Shown: positions 25,108 to 34,881 of the stretch, piece by piece
Numbering within the stretch: the stretch's first letter is position 1
How the letters are laid out: each line of letters opens with the position of its first letter
Source of the DNA: Candidatus Binatia bacterium
GTDB taxonomy: Bacteria > Desulfobacterota > Binatia > UBA12015
Length of the DNA: 64,000 nucleotides
NCBI GenBank assembly: GCA_029248525.1
Contig: JAQWJE010000008.1
Location: 353,150-417,149, forward strand
Reading direction: 5' to 3'
Notes under the pieces: generated by a model
Told to the model about the DNA's origin: nothing
The model's input: the letters and a program-made list of their open reading frames with translations, nothing else
Database searches by the model: none
Made by a program: the position numbers and the translations under genes

Positions 25108-26430
25108 GTGGCTGGACTTAAAAATACGGATGAAATGTTCGATCTCAGAATGTCGGAAGAGGTCAAGCCGCTTTTTGAGAAGGTGAAAAATTTCATTCAG
25201 GACGAAGTTGTTCCGGTCACTGATGAATTCTTCGCGATGGGCGCCGATCGCACCGAGCGTTGGGCTTGGGCGCCGGGCCAGCTTGAGCTCCTCGATAGTG
25301 TGAAGGCCAAGGCGAAGAAGGCGGGCTTGTGGAACTTCTTTTTGCCGGACGATGAGACCGGTCAGGGTCTGAGCAACCTTGATTACGCATATATTGCAGC
25401 CGAGCTCGGTCGCACGCCTCTGGCGTCCGAGTGCCTGAACTGCTCGGCTCCGGATACGGGGAATATGGAAGTGCTGGAGCGGGTCGGGACGCCGGCTCAG
25501 AAGAAGCAATGGCTCGAGCCTCTGCTGAACGGAGAGATTCGCTCGGCGTACGCCATGACCGAACCGGATGTCGCGTCCTCAGACGCAAAAAATATTGCTT
25601 GCCGCGCGGAACTCGATGGTGATGATTGGGTTTTGAACGGCGAGAAGTTCTATATCTCGGGTGCGGGAGACCCTCGCTGCAAGATCATGATCTGTATGGT
25701 GCAGACCAATGACGACGGGCCCCCTCATCTGCGTCAATCCCAGATTCTTGTTCCCACGGACGCTCCAGGCTTTGAAGTCCTCGGTCCGATGCACGTTTTC
25801 GGAAAGGATGACGCGCCTCACGGGCATATGCATATTCGATTTACGGATTGTCGTGTCCCCCGAGAGAATGTTCTGCTCGGGGAGGGGCGAGGATTCGAGA
25901 TCTCGCAGGTGAGACTCGGCCCGGGACGTATTCACCATTGCATGCGGTCGATCGGCGCGGCCGAGCGGGCGATCGAGATGATGGCCAAGCGAGGACTTTC
26001 GCGCGAGGCATTTGGCAAGAAATTGGCTCATCTCGGACGCAACACCGAAGTTCTGGCTCAGTCTCGGATCGAGATTGAAGCAATGCGGATGATGGTGCTC
26101 AAGGCGGCGAAGGCCATGGACGTGCTCGGCAATTCCGAGGCCCGCGTTTGGGTCAGCGCGGTGAAGGCGATGGTGCCTGAACGGGTCTGCAAGATTATTG
26201 ATGAGGCAATCCAGATCCATGGTGGTGCCGGTGTCTCCCAGTGGACGCCTCTCGCCGAGATGTATGGCGCTCAGCGCACCCTTCGCCTCGCAGACGGTCC
26301 GGATGAGGTTCATTGGTTCGTGGTTGGCCGGTCGGAACTTTCCCGTTGGACGCAGGAGGAGGTCGCCGCATACGATCCGAAGAACGCCTATCTGAGCCGA
26401 GCTTCACAGACTTCTTCCGGACAGGATTGA
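25108..26430 (+). CDS. Acyl-CoA dehydrogenase
   Basis: A 440-residue FAD-dependent acyl-CoA dehydrogenase, translated from a GTG with a good ribosome-binding site. Recognisable segments are YAMTEPDVASSDAKNI (flavin and substrate binding), VLNGEKFYISGAGDPRCKI, LGPGRIHHCMRSIGAAERA, IQIHGGAGVSQWTPLAEMYG and LRLADGPDEVHWFVVGR, which holds the likely catalytic-base region. The QLE/ACAD10-11-like form acts on long or branched acyl-CoA. A short AT-rich gap separates it from the synthetase. Confidence 0.93.
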   Translation: MAGLKNTDEMFDLRMSEEVKPLFEKVKNFIQDEVVPVTDEFFAMGADRTERWAWAPGQLELLDSVKAKAKKAGLWNFFLPDDETGQGLSNLDYAYIAAELGRTPLASECLNCSAPDTGNMEVLERVGTPAQKKQWLEPLLNGEIRSAYAMTEPDVASSDAKNIACRAELDGDDWVLNGEKFYISGAGDPRCKIMICMVQTNDDGPPHLRQSQILVPTDAPGFEVLGPMHVFGKDDAPHGHMHIRFTDCRVPRENVLLGEGRGFEISQVRLGPGRIHHCMRSIGAAERAIEMMAKRGLSREAFGKKLAHLGRNTEVLAQSRIEIEAMRMMVLKAAKAMDVLGNSEARVWVSAVKAMVPERVCKIIDEAIQIHGGAGVSQWTPLAEMYGAQRTLRLADGPDEVHWFVVGRSELSRWTQEEVAAYDPKNAYLSRASQTSSGQD

Positions 26431-26451
26431 CCCAGGTGGCGAGGTAGCACC

Positions 26452-29394
26452 TTGGCCGCCTCGGACCTGAAGGAGATGGTGGCCGCCGTGCAGGGCGAAT
26501 GCCTGCCGGCGGTATGGTCTCGCGGGGTCTCTTTGGCGCGGCGAAAGGCTGTGGCTGGGGAGTCTCGAGGCGGGGCGGAGTGGTCTTTCCGCGTTCGCTT
26601 GCCGAATGACACAATCGCACCCCGGGTCATTCTTTATCCCGAGGATCAGGAATGGGATTGCGACTGTGACGGCCCCACCGACCCGTGCGAGCACGTCGCA
26701 GCATGTGCGATCATGGCCGGGGATCCGATCTCGGCCGAGGAACTTTTTTCGGATACCGCCCGCATGCGGTCGATTCGATACGAATTTCGCAAGGACAAGC
26801 GGGGCTTGCGTCTTGATCGCCGTCTCATGGCTGGCGAGCAGTCCCGCGAGATCGAGGCTTCTCTCGAAGAACTGCTGAGCGGTCCGGATGCGAATCCGGA
26901 TTTTGAGCCAAGCGAGTCCGATATTCGCATCGATCTTCTTCTGGGCGGTGATGGCGGATGGGTTCCCCGAGATCGGCTGGGAAAGATTCTGAGGTCGCTC
27001 GTCGGGGTGGAGGAGGTTTTTGTCGAGGGTCGGAAGGTCCGTGCTTCGACGACGCCGGTTCGGCCCAGTGCGACGGTCACCGATCGCGGTGGCGATAGCG
27101 TGGAGTTGCGGATCGAGGTCAGCCCGGAGGTTTCCGATCGACTGGCACCGGGATTAGTTTGTGTGGGAGACACCTTGCGGCCAATGGCCGAGGGCCTTCG
27201 TTTCGGCCAGAGTTGGGAGGCGCTGCCGTATCGGAGGCGATTTGGTCCTGATAAAATAGGGGATCTGGTCGAGCGTATTCTGCCGGCACTCGAGAAGGAG
27301 TCTGATCTTCATCTCGCAGCAAAGAATCTGCCCGCTCGTGACAATCACCTCGAGCCCTGGATTCAATTTACTTTGGAGAACACGGATCAGGGCCTCGATG
27401 TCTTGCCGCGGCTGGTTTACGGACGTCCTCCGGTGGCGAGGCTCGAGGACGGAAAACTTCGATTGTTCGGCAAGGTTGCTCCGGCCCGGCGCGCTGCCGC
27501 CGAGAAGAGCCTCATCTTGCGCTTGCGGTCCGAACTGAACCTCGTGGACGGGCGTTGGGCGCATTTTTCTGCGGCCGACGGGGCACGCTTTCTGTCGGAA
27601 ATTCAATCCTTCGACAGCACGAGCAACGGCGCCGCGGCGGGTGGGGCAGCCGTCCCGGCCATCGATTTGGTGCCGCGTGTGCTGGCGGGCGAAGGCTCGG
27701 ATCCCGACGAGTTCGCTGTCGTTTTTCAGGAGTCGGCCGGCAGAACCAGCGCCCCGGAGAACGCGGTGGATGCAGAGGTTGTTCTGTCCGCCTGGCGGCA
27801 GGGTTTGGAAGTGGTCCCTCTCCCGCAGGGTGGTTTTGGGAAGCTGCCTTCAGGCTGGCTGCGAGAGCAGGGCCTGCTGCTCGAGGACTTTCTCGCCGCG
27901 AAGGCGGCGAACGACGGCGCGGCACCCCGGTCTGCGATTACCTTGATGCGTGGGCTTTGCGAAGTTCTGGACACGCCTCCTCCCTTCTACTTACGACGGG
28001 ATTCCGACCTGGCAGGGCCGTCGGCGCGAGAGGGTCCGGATCTGCCATCTGGATTCCGAGGCATATTGCGCACCTACCAGAGCGAGGGGGTCGCATGGCT
28101 GGAGCGCTTGAGAGAGGCCGGACTCGGCGCTGTTCTTGCGGATGATATGGGCCTCGGCAAGACGGTGCAGGCGTTGTGCGCGGTTCGCGGACGGACGCTG
28201 GTGATCTGTCCCCGCAGTGTGATTCATAATTGGGTGCGCGAAGCGGAAACTTTCGTGCCGGGAAAAACAGTCTGCCTCTACCATGGTCCCCAGCGAGATC
28301 TGGTCGCGGCCGATCTGACCCTGACCACCTACGCCACCTTGCGGCGGGACGAGGCGGTTCTGGGCGAGGTTTTTTGGGATTCGATTGTGCTCGACGAAGC
28401 GCAGGCCATCAAGAACCCGGATAGCCAGTCCGCTCGCGCCGCGTATGCTCTGCAGGGGAAATTTCGGCTTTCCCTCTCGGGAACACCGGTCGAGAATCGA
28501 CTCGACGAGCTTTGGAGCCAGATGCATTTCACCAACCCCGGTTTTCTGGGTGGCCGGAGCAGTTTCGCGGACCGTTACGAAAAACCGATTATGGCCGGGG
28601 ATGGGGCCGCGATCGAGCGACTCCGAGATCGTCTCGAACCTTTTCTTTTGCGTCGACTCAAAAAAGACGTTGCAGCTGACCTCCCGCCAAGGACGGAAAC
28701 AACTTTATTTTGCGAACTCGATGCCGACGAGCGCGCCCTCTATGAAGCTCTCCGCAGCGTTGCGCGGGGAGAGGTGACGCAAAAACTGGCTGCCGGCGGA
28801 AATGTCCTGAGTGCATTCGAGGTGCTCTTGCGCCTGCGGCAGGCGGCTTGTCATACGGGTCTTCTTCCGGGCTCCGAATCGCAGCGCTCTTCAAAGGTCG
28901 AGGCGTTGGTCGGGGCATTGGGGGATGTGGTTTCTGGTGGTCATAAGGCATTGGTATTTTCGCAGTGGACCCAATTTCTGGACCGAATCGAGTCCAGTGT
29001 GGCAGGTGCAGGGCTATCTTCGGTCCGCCTCGACGGCAGCACGCGTGACCGTGCGGCGGTCGTCGATCAATTTCAGAACGATCCTGATACTTCCGTATTT
29101 CTGATATCCCTGCAGGCGGGTGGGTCGGGACTTAATCTGACTGCGGCGGATCACGTTTTCCTCATGGATCCATGGTGGAACCCGGCCGTCGAGCGGCAGG
29201 CGGCCGACCGGGCCCATCGCATCGGACAGGATCGTCCGGTGATGGTCTACCGTCTGGTCAGCAAGGACACGGTCGAGGAGAGAGTTCTGGCTTTGCAGGA
29301 ACAAAAGCGCGGACTGGCCGACGCGGCCCTCGCGGGTGGTGGGCTCCAGGGAGCGGCCGTGAGCCGCGCCGAGATCCTGGGATTACTTGCCTGA
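26452..29394 (+). CDS. SWIM-domain SNF2-family helicase
   Basis: A 980-residue SNF2/SWI2 ATPase that uses ATP to translocate on double-stranded DNA. It seems to start at TTG 26452, with GAGG about 8 bases upstream; there is no in-frame ATG or GTG near. A SWIM zinc finger (CDCDGPTDPCEHVAAC, Cys-x-Cys...Cys-x-His) lies at about 66-82. The ATPase has motif I DDMGLGKTVQ (564-573), motif II DEAQ (648-651), SGTPVENRLDELWSQ, and C-terminal motifs SLQAGGSGLNLTAADHVF and QAADRAHRIGQ. SWIM-SNF2 proteins occur widely in bacteria, with uncertain role in repair or transcription. The start lies 21 bp after the acyl-CoA dehydrogenase stop, but it has no clear functional link to it. Confidence 0.9.
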   Translation: MAASDLKEMVAAVQGECLPAVWSRGVSLARRKAVAGESRGGAEWSFRVRLPNDTIAPRVILYPEDQEWDCDCDGPTDPCEHVAACAIMAGDPISAEELFSDTARMRSIRYEFRKDKRGLRLDRRLMAGEQSREIEASLEELLSGPDANPDFEPSESDIRIDLLLGGDGGWVPRDRLGKILRSLVGVEEVFVEGRKVRASTTPVRPSATVTDRGGDSVELRIEVSPEVSDRLAPGLVCVGDTLRPMAEGLRFGQSWEALPYRRRFGPDKIGDLVERILPALEKESDLHLAAKNLPARDNHLEPWIQFTLENTDQGLDVLPRLVYGRPPVARLEDGKLRLFGKVAPARRAAAEKSLILRLRSELNLVDGRWAHFSAADGARFLSEIQSFDSTSNGAAAGGAAVPAIDLVPRVLAGEGSDPDEFAVVFQESAGRTSAPENAVDAEVVLSAWRQGLEVVPLPQGGFGKLPSGWLREQGLLLEDFLAAKAANDGAAPRSAITLMRGLCEVLDTPPPFYLRRDSDLAGPSAREGPDLPSGFRGILRTYQSEGVAWLERLREAGLGAVLADDMGLGKTVQALCAVRGRTLVICPRSVIHNWVREAETFVPGKTVCLYHGPQRDLVAADLTLTTYATLRRDEAVLGEVFWDSIVLDEAQAIKNPDSQSARAAYALQGKFRLSLSGTPVENRLDELWSQMHFTNPGFLGGRSSFADRYEKPIMAGDGAAIERLRDRLEPFLLRRLKKDVAADLPPRTETTLFCELDADERALYEALRSVARGEVTQKLAAGGNVLSAFEVLLRLRQAACHTGLLPGSESQRSSKVEALVGALGDVVSGGHKALVFSQWTQFLDRIESSVAGAGLSSVRLDGSTRDRAAVVDQFQNDPDTSVFLISLQAGGSGLNLTAADHVFLMDPWWNPAVERQAADRAHRIGQDRPVMVYRLVSKDTVEERVLALQEQKRGLADAALAGGGLQGAAVSRAEILGLLA

Positions 29395-29407
29395 CGGCCG
29401 GGTCTGC

Positions 29408-30184
29408 TTATGCGCGCGGAGCCTCGGGTGCGCTTGCACGAAACTCCCCGAGAAGGCCGCCGACATGGTGATAGTGAACGGATACGAAACCCGCCTTTTC
29501 GAGGTCCGCAACAATTGTCTGGGGGCCTGCGAGTGTCGATATGCTCTGCCAGAGGTGGTCCAACAGGCGCCCCGCGGCCGGGTTTCGGCAGAGAAGGCTG
29601 CAAAAGGGTGGGCCGATGGTGGTCAGCAGCGTTCGTGCGAGGATGCGGCGCGGTCCTCGTGCCGGCACGATCATTTCCAGAAGAAGGAGTTTCCCTCCGG
29701 GCTTGAGGACACGCAGGATGTCGACGAAAGCGGAATGGCGCGGTTCGGCGTATCGCAACGCGTAGGCACAGACGACCGCATCGTAGGAGGAGTTGCCTGC
29801 AGGTATCGCTCCAAATGAACCGCTTCGAACGTCGCGAACGCCGGCTCTCGAGGCCAGAGTTCGCATTTCGGGGGTGGGGTCGATCGCGAGGATGGATGGC
29901 GAGTCGGGGAAGGCCTGCTGCGCTGCGATCGCCAGAGAGCCGGTGCCACACGCGAGGTCGATGACGCGCGCCTGAGGGGCAAGATCGAGAGTCTGCAGCG
30001 CTCGCTTGCGGTACCAATTGCCGCTCCCCGCACTCATCAGCAGATTAAGCCTGTCATAGACGGTAGCACCATCACGATAGACAGCGATTGCTTGCGCCTG
30101 TTTGCTCGTTTGCGTTGCGGGAGATTTTTTTTGCGACTCCCCTTTGAAGTTGACGCTCGTCTCGTGCAACGCCTCTGAGTCCAT
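29408..30184 (-). CDS. Class I SAM-dependent methyltransferase, UbiE/MenG-like
   Basis: A 258-residue methyltransferase. The ATG at 30184 overlaps the ribosome-binding region with the upstream gene's stop (GGTGA). The SAM motif is VIDLACGTGSLAIAAQ, then LAIDPTPEMRTLA, YDAVVCAYALRY and LRVLKPGGKLLLLEMI, a pattern like that of the demethylmenaquinone/ubiquinone methyltransferases (UbiE/MenG). The opening DGATVYDRLNLLMSAGSGNWYRKRAL is also family-like. The substrate may be a quinone precursor or a lipid. It immediately follows the enoyl-reductase-like gene and is convergent with the SNF2 gene. Confidence 0.82.
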   Translation of the reverse strand: MDSEALHETSVNFKGESQKKSPATQTSKQAQAIAVYRDGATVYDRLNLLMSAGSGNWYRKRALQTLDLAPQARVIDLACGTGSLAIAAQQAFPDSPSILAIDPTPEMRTLASRAGVRDVRSGSFGAIPAGNSSYDAVVCAYALRYAEPRHSAFVDILRVLKPGGKLLLLEMIVPARGPRRILARTLLTTIGPPFCSLLCRNPAAGRLLDHLWQSISTLAGPQTIVADLEKAGFVSVHYHHVGGLLGEFRASAPEAPRA

Positions 30185-30189
30185 GGGCT

Positions 30190-31428
30190 TCACCGGTGCA
30201 AAATTTCGAATTTGATGCCTGCGTTTTTCTGCAGACGATCGATCAGGGGGTCGCCCATGGCAACGGCGGTGGTGAGGAATCCGGCTCGGTCGGGGAGGCT
30301 GTCGATTGCGAGACATACTGCTGTTTCCCCGAGCATCTTGCTCGTGGAGCCATAGCCGGGGTCACGATCTCCGGTGAGTCGGACTTCCAGATTCTTGGCA
30401 GGGTCGATCGGGTGGACGCCGAGAAGGCGGACCTTCCAATAGCCGGATTCTCGTTCTTCGATGCCGGGGCCTTCGCCAGGCGCGGGAAGTCTTTTGGCGA
30501 GAAGCTTGCGAAGCGGGGGAATCGACAACAGGCCCATGCTCAAGCCGGAACCGACGCTGGTTCCGGCCGCCCGCAGGAGACCCGTCGGGCCCCCTCCCGC
30601 CAACATTGCTTCATCGTACCGAAAGTCGGGGCCGTAGGCTTGCTCCAGAAGTGCGTTGCTCCGTCTCACAACCTTGGTGTTCACCGCGGCCATGGGGAAC
30701 GGCGCCAACCACTGCGAGAAGCTCTCGTCGTACCGGGGGACTAGTGATTCCGGTTCGTCGGCGCCCTTGGGGGATCCCTCCGGGTCGAGTGCGTATGGAG
30801 CCTGGAGCAGCTCTCGGAGTCGATCGTCCGTCTCGGCTTCCTCCATCATATGGAGCAAGCTTGCCACAGTTCCCCCGCTAAACCCGCCTGAGAAGTCCTC
30901 GACTCGAAGTTGAATGCGACTGCAGGGCACGCCGTGCTGGCGGCTCATCTCGGAGTGCATGAAAAATGCGCCGAGGTCCGAAGGGATCGAGTCGAACCCA
31001 CAGGCATGTACGATTCGAGCACCGGTGGTCAGGGCCTGAGCCTGGTGTTCGTTCATCATCCGCACCATCCACGGAATCTCGGCCGTCAGATCGCAATAGT
31101 GCGTGCCTCTCTCGACACAGGCGCTCAGCAGCAGCGAACCGTATTTCGCGTACGGGCCGACCGTGGTGCACACCACTTTGGCCTGCGCGGCAAGCCGGTT
31201 CATATCCTTGGCTGAATTGGAATCCGCTTCCAGTCGCGGCACTTCGCACCCGCCGGTGCCCAGGCTGGTCGCAATTTCCTTCAACTTTCCGGGGTTTCGA
31301 CCGGCAATCGCCCAGCGCAATCCTTCGTTGATTCCGTATTGCCGGAGCAGGTACTCGGCGACCAGTTTCCCGGTAAAACCGGTTGCGCCAAAGAGAATGA
31401 TGTCGAATTCACGTTCGTTCGCTGCCAT
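30190..31428 (-). CDS. Trans-acting enoyl reductase / saccharopine-dehydrogenase-like NADP-binding protein
   Basis: A 412-residue NAD(P)-binding protein. I start it at the ATG at 31428 (MAANEREFDIILFGATG) rather than 31518 upstream. The motif FGATGFTGKLVAEYLLRQYG and the text RWAIAGRNPGKLKEI match the saccharopine-dehydrogenase-like family that includes mycobacterial trans-acting enoyl reductase, an enzyme of lipid synthesis, as well as many proteins of unknown role. CDLTAEIPWMVRMM and ACGFDSIPSDLGAFF are typical of the subgroup. The UbiE-like methyltransferase gene follows with its start only 6 bases from this stop, suggesting a joint pathway. Confidence 0.82.
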   Translation of the reverse strand: MAANEREFDIILFGATGFTGKLVAEYLLRQYGINEGLRWAIAGRNPGKLKEIATSLGTGGCEVPRLEADSNSAKDMNRLAAQAKVVCTTVGPYAKYGSLLLSACVERGTHYCDLTAEIPWMVRMMNEHQAQALTTGARIVHACGFDSIPSDLGAFFMHSEMSRQHGVPCSRIQLRVEDFSGGFSGGTVASLLHMMEEAETDDRLRELLQAPYALDPEGSPKGADEPESLVPRYDESFSQWLAPFPMAAVNTKVVRRSNALLEQAYGPDFRYDEAMLAGGGPTGLLRAAGTSVGSGLSMGLLSIPPLRKLLAKRLPAPGEGPGIEERESGYWKVRLLGVHPIDPAKNLEVRLTGDRDPGYGSTSKMLGETAVCLAIDSLPDRAGFLTTAVAMGDPLIDRLQKNAGIKFEILHR

Positions 31429-31558
31429 GGACCGCCCCCATCGGTAATCATAGCGCAACTTGGGGGCTATCGGGAGGGTGTCCCCGGACTGACTGAATGT
31501 CCGCTTGAGGCTGGGCATTGATCTTTCCTCCGGGGATCGAATTCTCTATGAGGACCGG

Positions 31559-32932
31559 GTGCGAGACTATCGGAACGAAAGCTTCTGGTTTGCGAGCGGG
31601 GACATGGATCTCTCCCCGAGACCGCCTCTGCAAGGATCGCTGCGCGCGGATGTCGTGATTGTCGGCGCCGGTTTCAGCGGACTCTGGACGGCCTACGCTC
31701 TCAAGCAACGCAATGCTGCTTTGGATGTTGCCATCTGTGAATCCGATATCGTGGGGGCCGGGGCTTCCGGCCGCAACGGAGGCTGGTGCATGGGAGCGTT
31801 GTCCGGCTTGCCGGGCCTGCTGCTGGACCCGGAAGTTGGACCCGCCGCGATTCGGCTGCAGCATCGGCTGTTCGAGACCGTCGATGCGATTGGTGTCACC
31901 ATCGAGCGGGAGAAAATCGATTGCGATTTTGTCCCGGGTGGTTCGCTGGGTTTGGCGAGCTTGCCCGAGCATCTCGAAGTACTGAAACATTCCGCGCACT
32001 CGTTTCATCAGGCCGGATTCAGCGAGGCCGATTTTCAGCTCCTCGGTCCCGAGGCTTGCGCGACCAGAATTCGGAGTCGCGATTTTCTTGGCGCGCTTCT
32101 CTCCACCCATAGTGCGGTGCTGGACCCGGGCAAGCTGGTTCGAGGCCTGGCGCGCGCGGTTGAGCGAATGGGCGTGCGGATCTACGAGGACTCACGTGCA
32201 ACGGGGCTGACGTCGCAGGAGGTGAGGACCGCGGGTGGCTCGATCCGTGCGGAAAAGGTTGTGCTCGCGACGGAGGGCTACACGCCCCTGGTTCCAGCCC
32301 ATAAGCGGCGTCTGGTTCCCATTCATTCGATGATGATCGCGACCGACCGAATCGCGCCGGAAATCTGGGCGGAGATCGGGCTGCAAGGTCGAGAAACCTT
32401 CGCCGACAAACGTCGGGTGACAGTCTACGGTCAACGAACTGCGGACGATCGAATCGCATTCGGTGGACGGGGCCTCTATTTTTTTGGCTCCAGGGCCCGA
32501 AGCCGTTTCCCGGCAAATGATGCGGCGTTCCCGGAAGTGCATCGGGCGATGCTCTCCCTCCTGCCGCAACTGGCGGAGACACCGATCGCTCATCGCTGGG
32601 GCGGGCCTTTGGGAGTTCCCCGTGACTGGCGGCCGGCCTACGGCATCGATCAGCGAACCGGTATTTCCTTCCTCGGGGGGTACGTCGGCGAGGGCGTCGC
32701 GGGGTCTCATCTGCTCGCACATGGGTTGGCCGACCGTTTGCTCGGTGTACCCAATGAATTGGAAACATTCCCCTTTCTGCACAAGGAGTTTCCGAATTGG
32801 GAGCCCGAGCCACTGCGTTGGCTCGGTGTATCGTTGGTTCGACGGATGGCGGAGCTTGCGGATGAGGCTGAATTCTCGGGTGGCCGAAATCCTCTGGCGG
32901 CGGGCATTTTTACCAAGTTTTCAGCCCGCTGA
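31559..32932 (+). CDS. FAD-dependent oxidoreductase, amine-oxidase/DAO family
   Basis: A flavoprotein of about 457 residues. The FAD motif VVIVGAGFSGLWTAYALK and the substrate-region text GAGASGRNGGWCMG are characteristic of DAO-family proteins such as gamma-glutamylputrescine oxidase. Further parts are AVLDPGKLVRGLARAVER, VLATEGYTPLVPAHKRRLVP and RWGGPLGVPRDWRP. I used GTG 31559, which has GAGGA four bases upstream; the frame is open to TTG 31505. The likely substrate is an amine or amino acid. It is divergent from the enoyl-reductase-like gene. Confidence 0.86.
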   Translation: MRDYRNESFWFASGDMDLSPRPPLQGSLRADVVIVGAGFSGLWTAYALKQRNAALDVAICESDIVGAGASGRNGGWCMGALSGLPGLLLDPEVGPAAIRLQHRLFETVDAIGVTIEREKIDCDFVPGGSLGLASLPEHLEVLKHSAHSFHQAGFSEADFQLLGPEACATRIRSRDFLGALLSTHSAVLDPGKLVRGLARAVERMGVRIYEDSRATGLTSQEVRTAGGSIRAEKVVLATEGYTPLVPAHKRRLVPIHSMMIATDRIAPEIWAEIGLQGRETFADKRRVTVYGQRTADDRIAFGGRGLYFFGSRARSRFPANDAAFPEVHRAMLSLLPQLAETPIAHRWGGPLGVPRDWRPAYGIDQRTGISFLGGYVGEGVAGSHLLAHGLADRLLGVPNELETFPFLHKEFPNWEPEPLRWLGVSLVRRMAELADEAEFSGGRNPLAAGIFTKFSAR

Positions 32933-33147
32933 TTCCGGACGAGGACGCTTGCGGTGCCCGGGCTCCGTGAGGCCATCTGCCGGGTTTTTGGCTTTGTTTG
33001 GGCCCGGGCGCGACAAATGGGTTTTCAAAGGCTAAGATCCCCTCTGGTTCCTGACAACGAGCGTCGGCATCGGCTCCAGCATGCCTCGTCGCTCAAACAG
33101 AGTTCGATGGGAATTGAACCGCATCCACGGACTTTTGAGAGACGCAT

Positions 33148-34881
33148 ATGGACACGATTGACCCTTTCGCCGGTGTACCGGCCCCTCTGCGCGCGGCAAT
33201 GCTCGCTCGCGGCTTTGAAAAGCTGACTTCGGTGCAGGAGGCTGTTCTTTCAGCATCCTCGGCCGGCAGGAATCTCCGAATCTCGTCGCAGACCGGTTCG
33301 GGCAAGACGTTGGCTCTCGGTCTGCGTCTGGCCGACGACTTGCTCGAGGAGCAGTCAGGAGCGGCCTCCGGCCCGCGCGTCCTGTTGATCACGCCGACTC
33401 GTGAGCTGGCGGTTCAGGTCGCCGGGGAACTGAAATGGCTCTTTGCACAGGTGCGTGGGGTAGCTGTCGAAGTGGTCACGGGTGGTTCCGATATCGGCCG
33501 CGAGCGTCGAGCGTTGCGCAAGGCGCCATGCGTTCTGGTGGGCACCCCCGGTCGACTTCTGGATCATATGCGGACGCGAACCCTCAACTGCGGTTCGATT
33601 CGACAGGTCGTGCTCGACGAGGCGGACCAAATGCTCGACATGGGTTTTCGCGAGGAACTCGAGGCCATCCTTGAGGGATTGCCCGAGGATCGATGCAGCC
33701 ATCTGGTTTCGGCCACTTTCCCGGCTGCTGTGAAGCGGCTGGCCGATCGTTTTCAGCAAGATCCACTGCATGTCGAAGGTACCCGTCTAGGCGAGGCGAA
33801 TGCAGATATTCAACATGTCGCGCACCGCATTCGTACCCATGAGTTGGAGCGGGCCCTGGTCAATGTTCTCCTGCATGCACGTGGTGAAAGGGTGCTGGTG
33901 TTTGTTCGACGTCGGGTCGATGCCACAGAATTATCCGAGCGACTTTCCGCCAACGGCTTGGCGGCGGCACCCTTCAGTGGCGACCTGAACCAGACACAGC
34001 GGACTCGTACCTTGAATGCCTTCAAAAACGGCGAGCAGGATATCCTGATCGCTACGGATGTCGCGGCGCGCGGGATCGATGTCCCCGAGATCGGTATGGT
34101 GATTCACGCCGATGTGCCGACCGACGTGGAGAACTATACGCATCGCAGTGGCCGGACGGGACGTGCGGGCCACAAGGGACGCAGTGTCTTGATGGTACCG
34201 GTTCAGGCGCAGAACCGGGTGCGGCGAATTCTTTCCTCCGCGGGCGTGGAGGCCCAATGGCAACCAGTTCCGAGCCCGGCCCAGATCGAGAAAAGGTATA
34301 CCAAAAAATTTCGCCGAGATTTACACGCGATTCTGGCGGATTCTTCGCTGGTGTCCGAGAAGCAAGTGGCTTACGCCAGCGTGTTGCTCGAACAGCGCGA
34401 GCCCGCCGAGATCATCGCCGCTCTATTGCAGATGGCCGAGCCGCAGCCCGCGCTCAAGGGATACTCCGTGGAAGAAGTCGCCGAGGGCTCAAGCGCCGGT
34501 GGCGCCGGACGTCGTCGACGATCGGCCCCGGGGTCGTTCCAGGGGTTCGAGATCAATTGGGGGAAGCAAAAGGGAGCCACCGCCAGTCGTATTTTGTCCC
34601 ACCTCTGTCGGCGAGGGAATCTGAGCAGCGCTGAGGTCGGCGCGATTCGCATTGGCCCATCGTCCAGCACGTTCGAGATAGCCACCGCGGGGGCGGATGC
34701 CTTCGAGAAAATATGTCGTCGGCCGGATGATCGAGATCCCAGCGTCCGCATTCGACGACGCAAGGGGAATGCCGAAGCGGAGCACAGTGGTCGACCCAAG
34801 CAGCATCGGAGCAAGGGGCGAGGCGCTTACGGAGAGCGAGCGGCGAAAGCCAGAGCGGGCGGGCACGGCAGTCACGGCTAG
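33148..34881 (+). CDS. DEAD-box RNA helicase with DbpA-type RNA-binding domain
   Basis: A 577-residue ATP-dependent RNA helicase. All core motifs are seen: Walker A SQTGSGKT (47-54), PTRELAVQ, GTPGRLLDH, DEAD at 157-160, SATF, and HRSGRTGRAGHKG. The C-terminus (about 465-535) has the DbpA/CsdA-like RNA-binding fold: GFEINWGKQKGATASRILSH and EVGAIRIGPSSSTFEIA. The last 45 residues are Arg/Lys-rich. Probably acts in ribosome assembly or RNA turnover. The final bases overlap the convergent M20 peptidase stop by four. Confidence 0.93.
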   Translation: MDTIDPFAGVPAPLRAAMLARGFEKLTSVQEAVLSASSAGRNLRISSQTGSGKTLALGLRLADDLLEEQSGAASGPRVLLITPTRELAVQVAGELKWLFAQVRGVAVEVVTGGSDIGRERRALRKAPCVLVGTPGRLLDHMRTRTLNCGSIRQVVLDEADQMLDMGFREELEAILEGLPEDRCSHLVSATFPAAVKRLADRFQQDPLHVEGTRLGEANADIQHVAHRIRTHELERALVNVLLHARGERVLVFVRRRVDATELSERLSANGLAAAPFSGDLNQTQRTRTLNAFKNGEQDILIATDVAARGIDVPEIGMVIHADVPTDVENYTHRSGRTGRAGHKGRSVLMVPVQAQNRVRRILSSAGVEAQWQPVPSPAQIEKRYTKKFRRDLHAILADSSLVSEKQVAYASVLLEQREPAEIIAALLQMAEPQPALKGYSVEEVAEGSSAGGAGRRRRSAPGSFQGFEINWGKQKGATASRILSHLCRRGNLSSAEVGAIRIGPSSSTFEIATAGADAFEKICRRPDDRDPSVRIRRRKGNAEAEHSGRPKQHRSKGRGAYGERAAKARAGGHGSHG

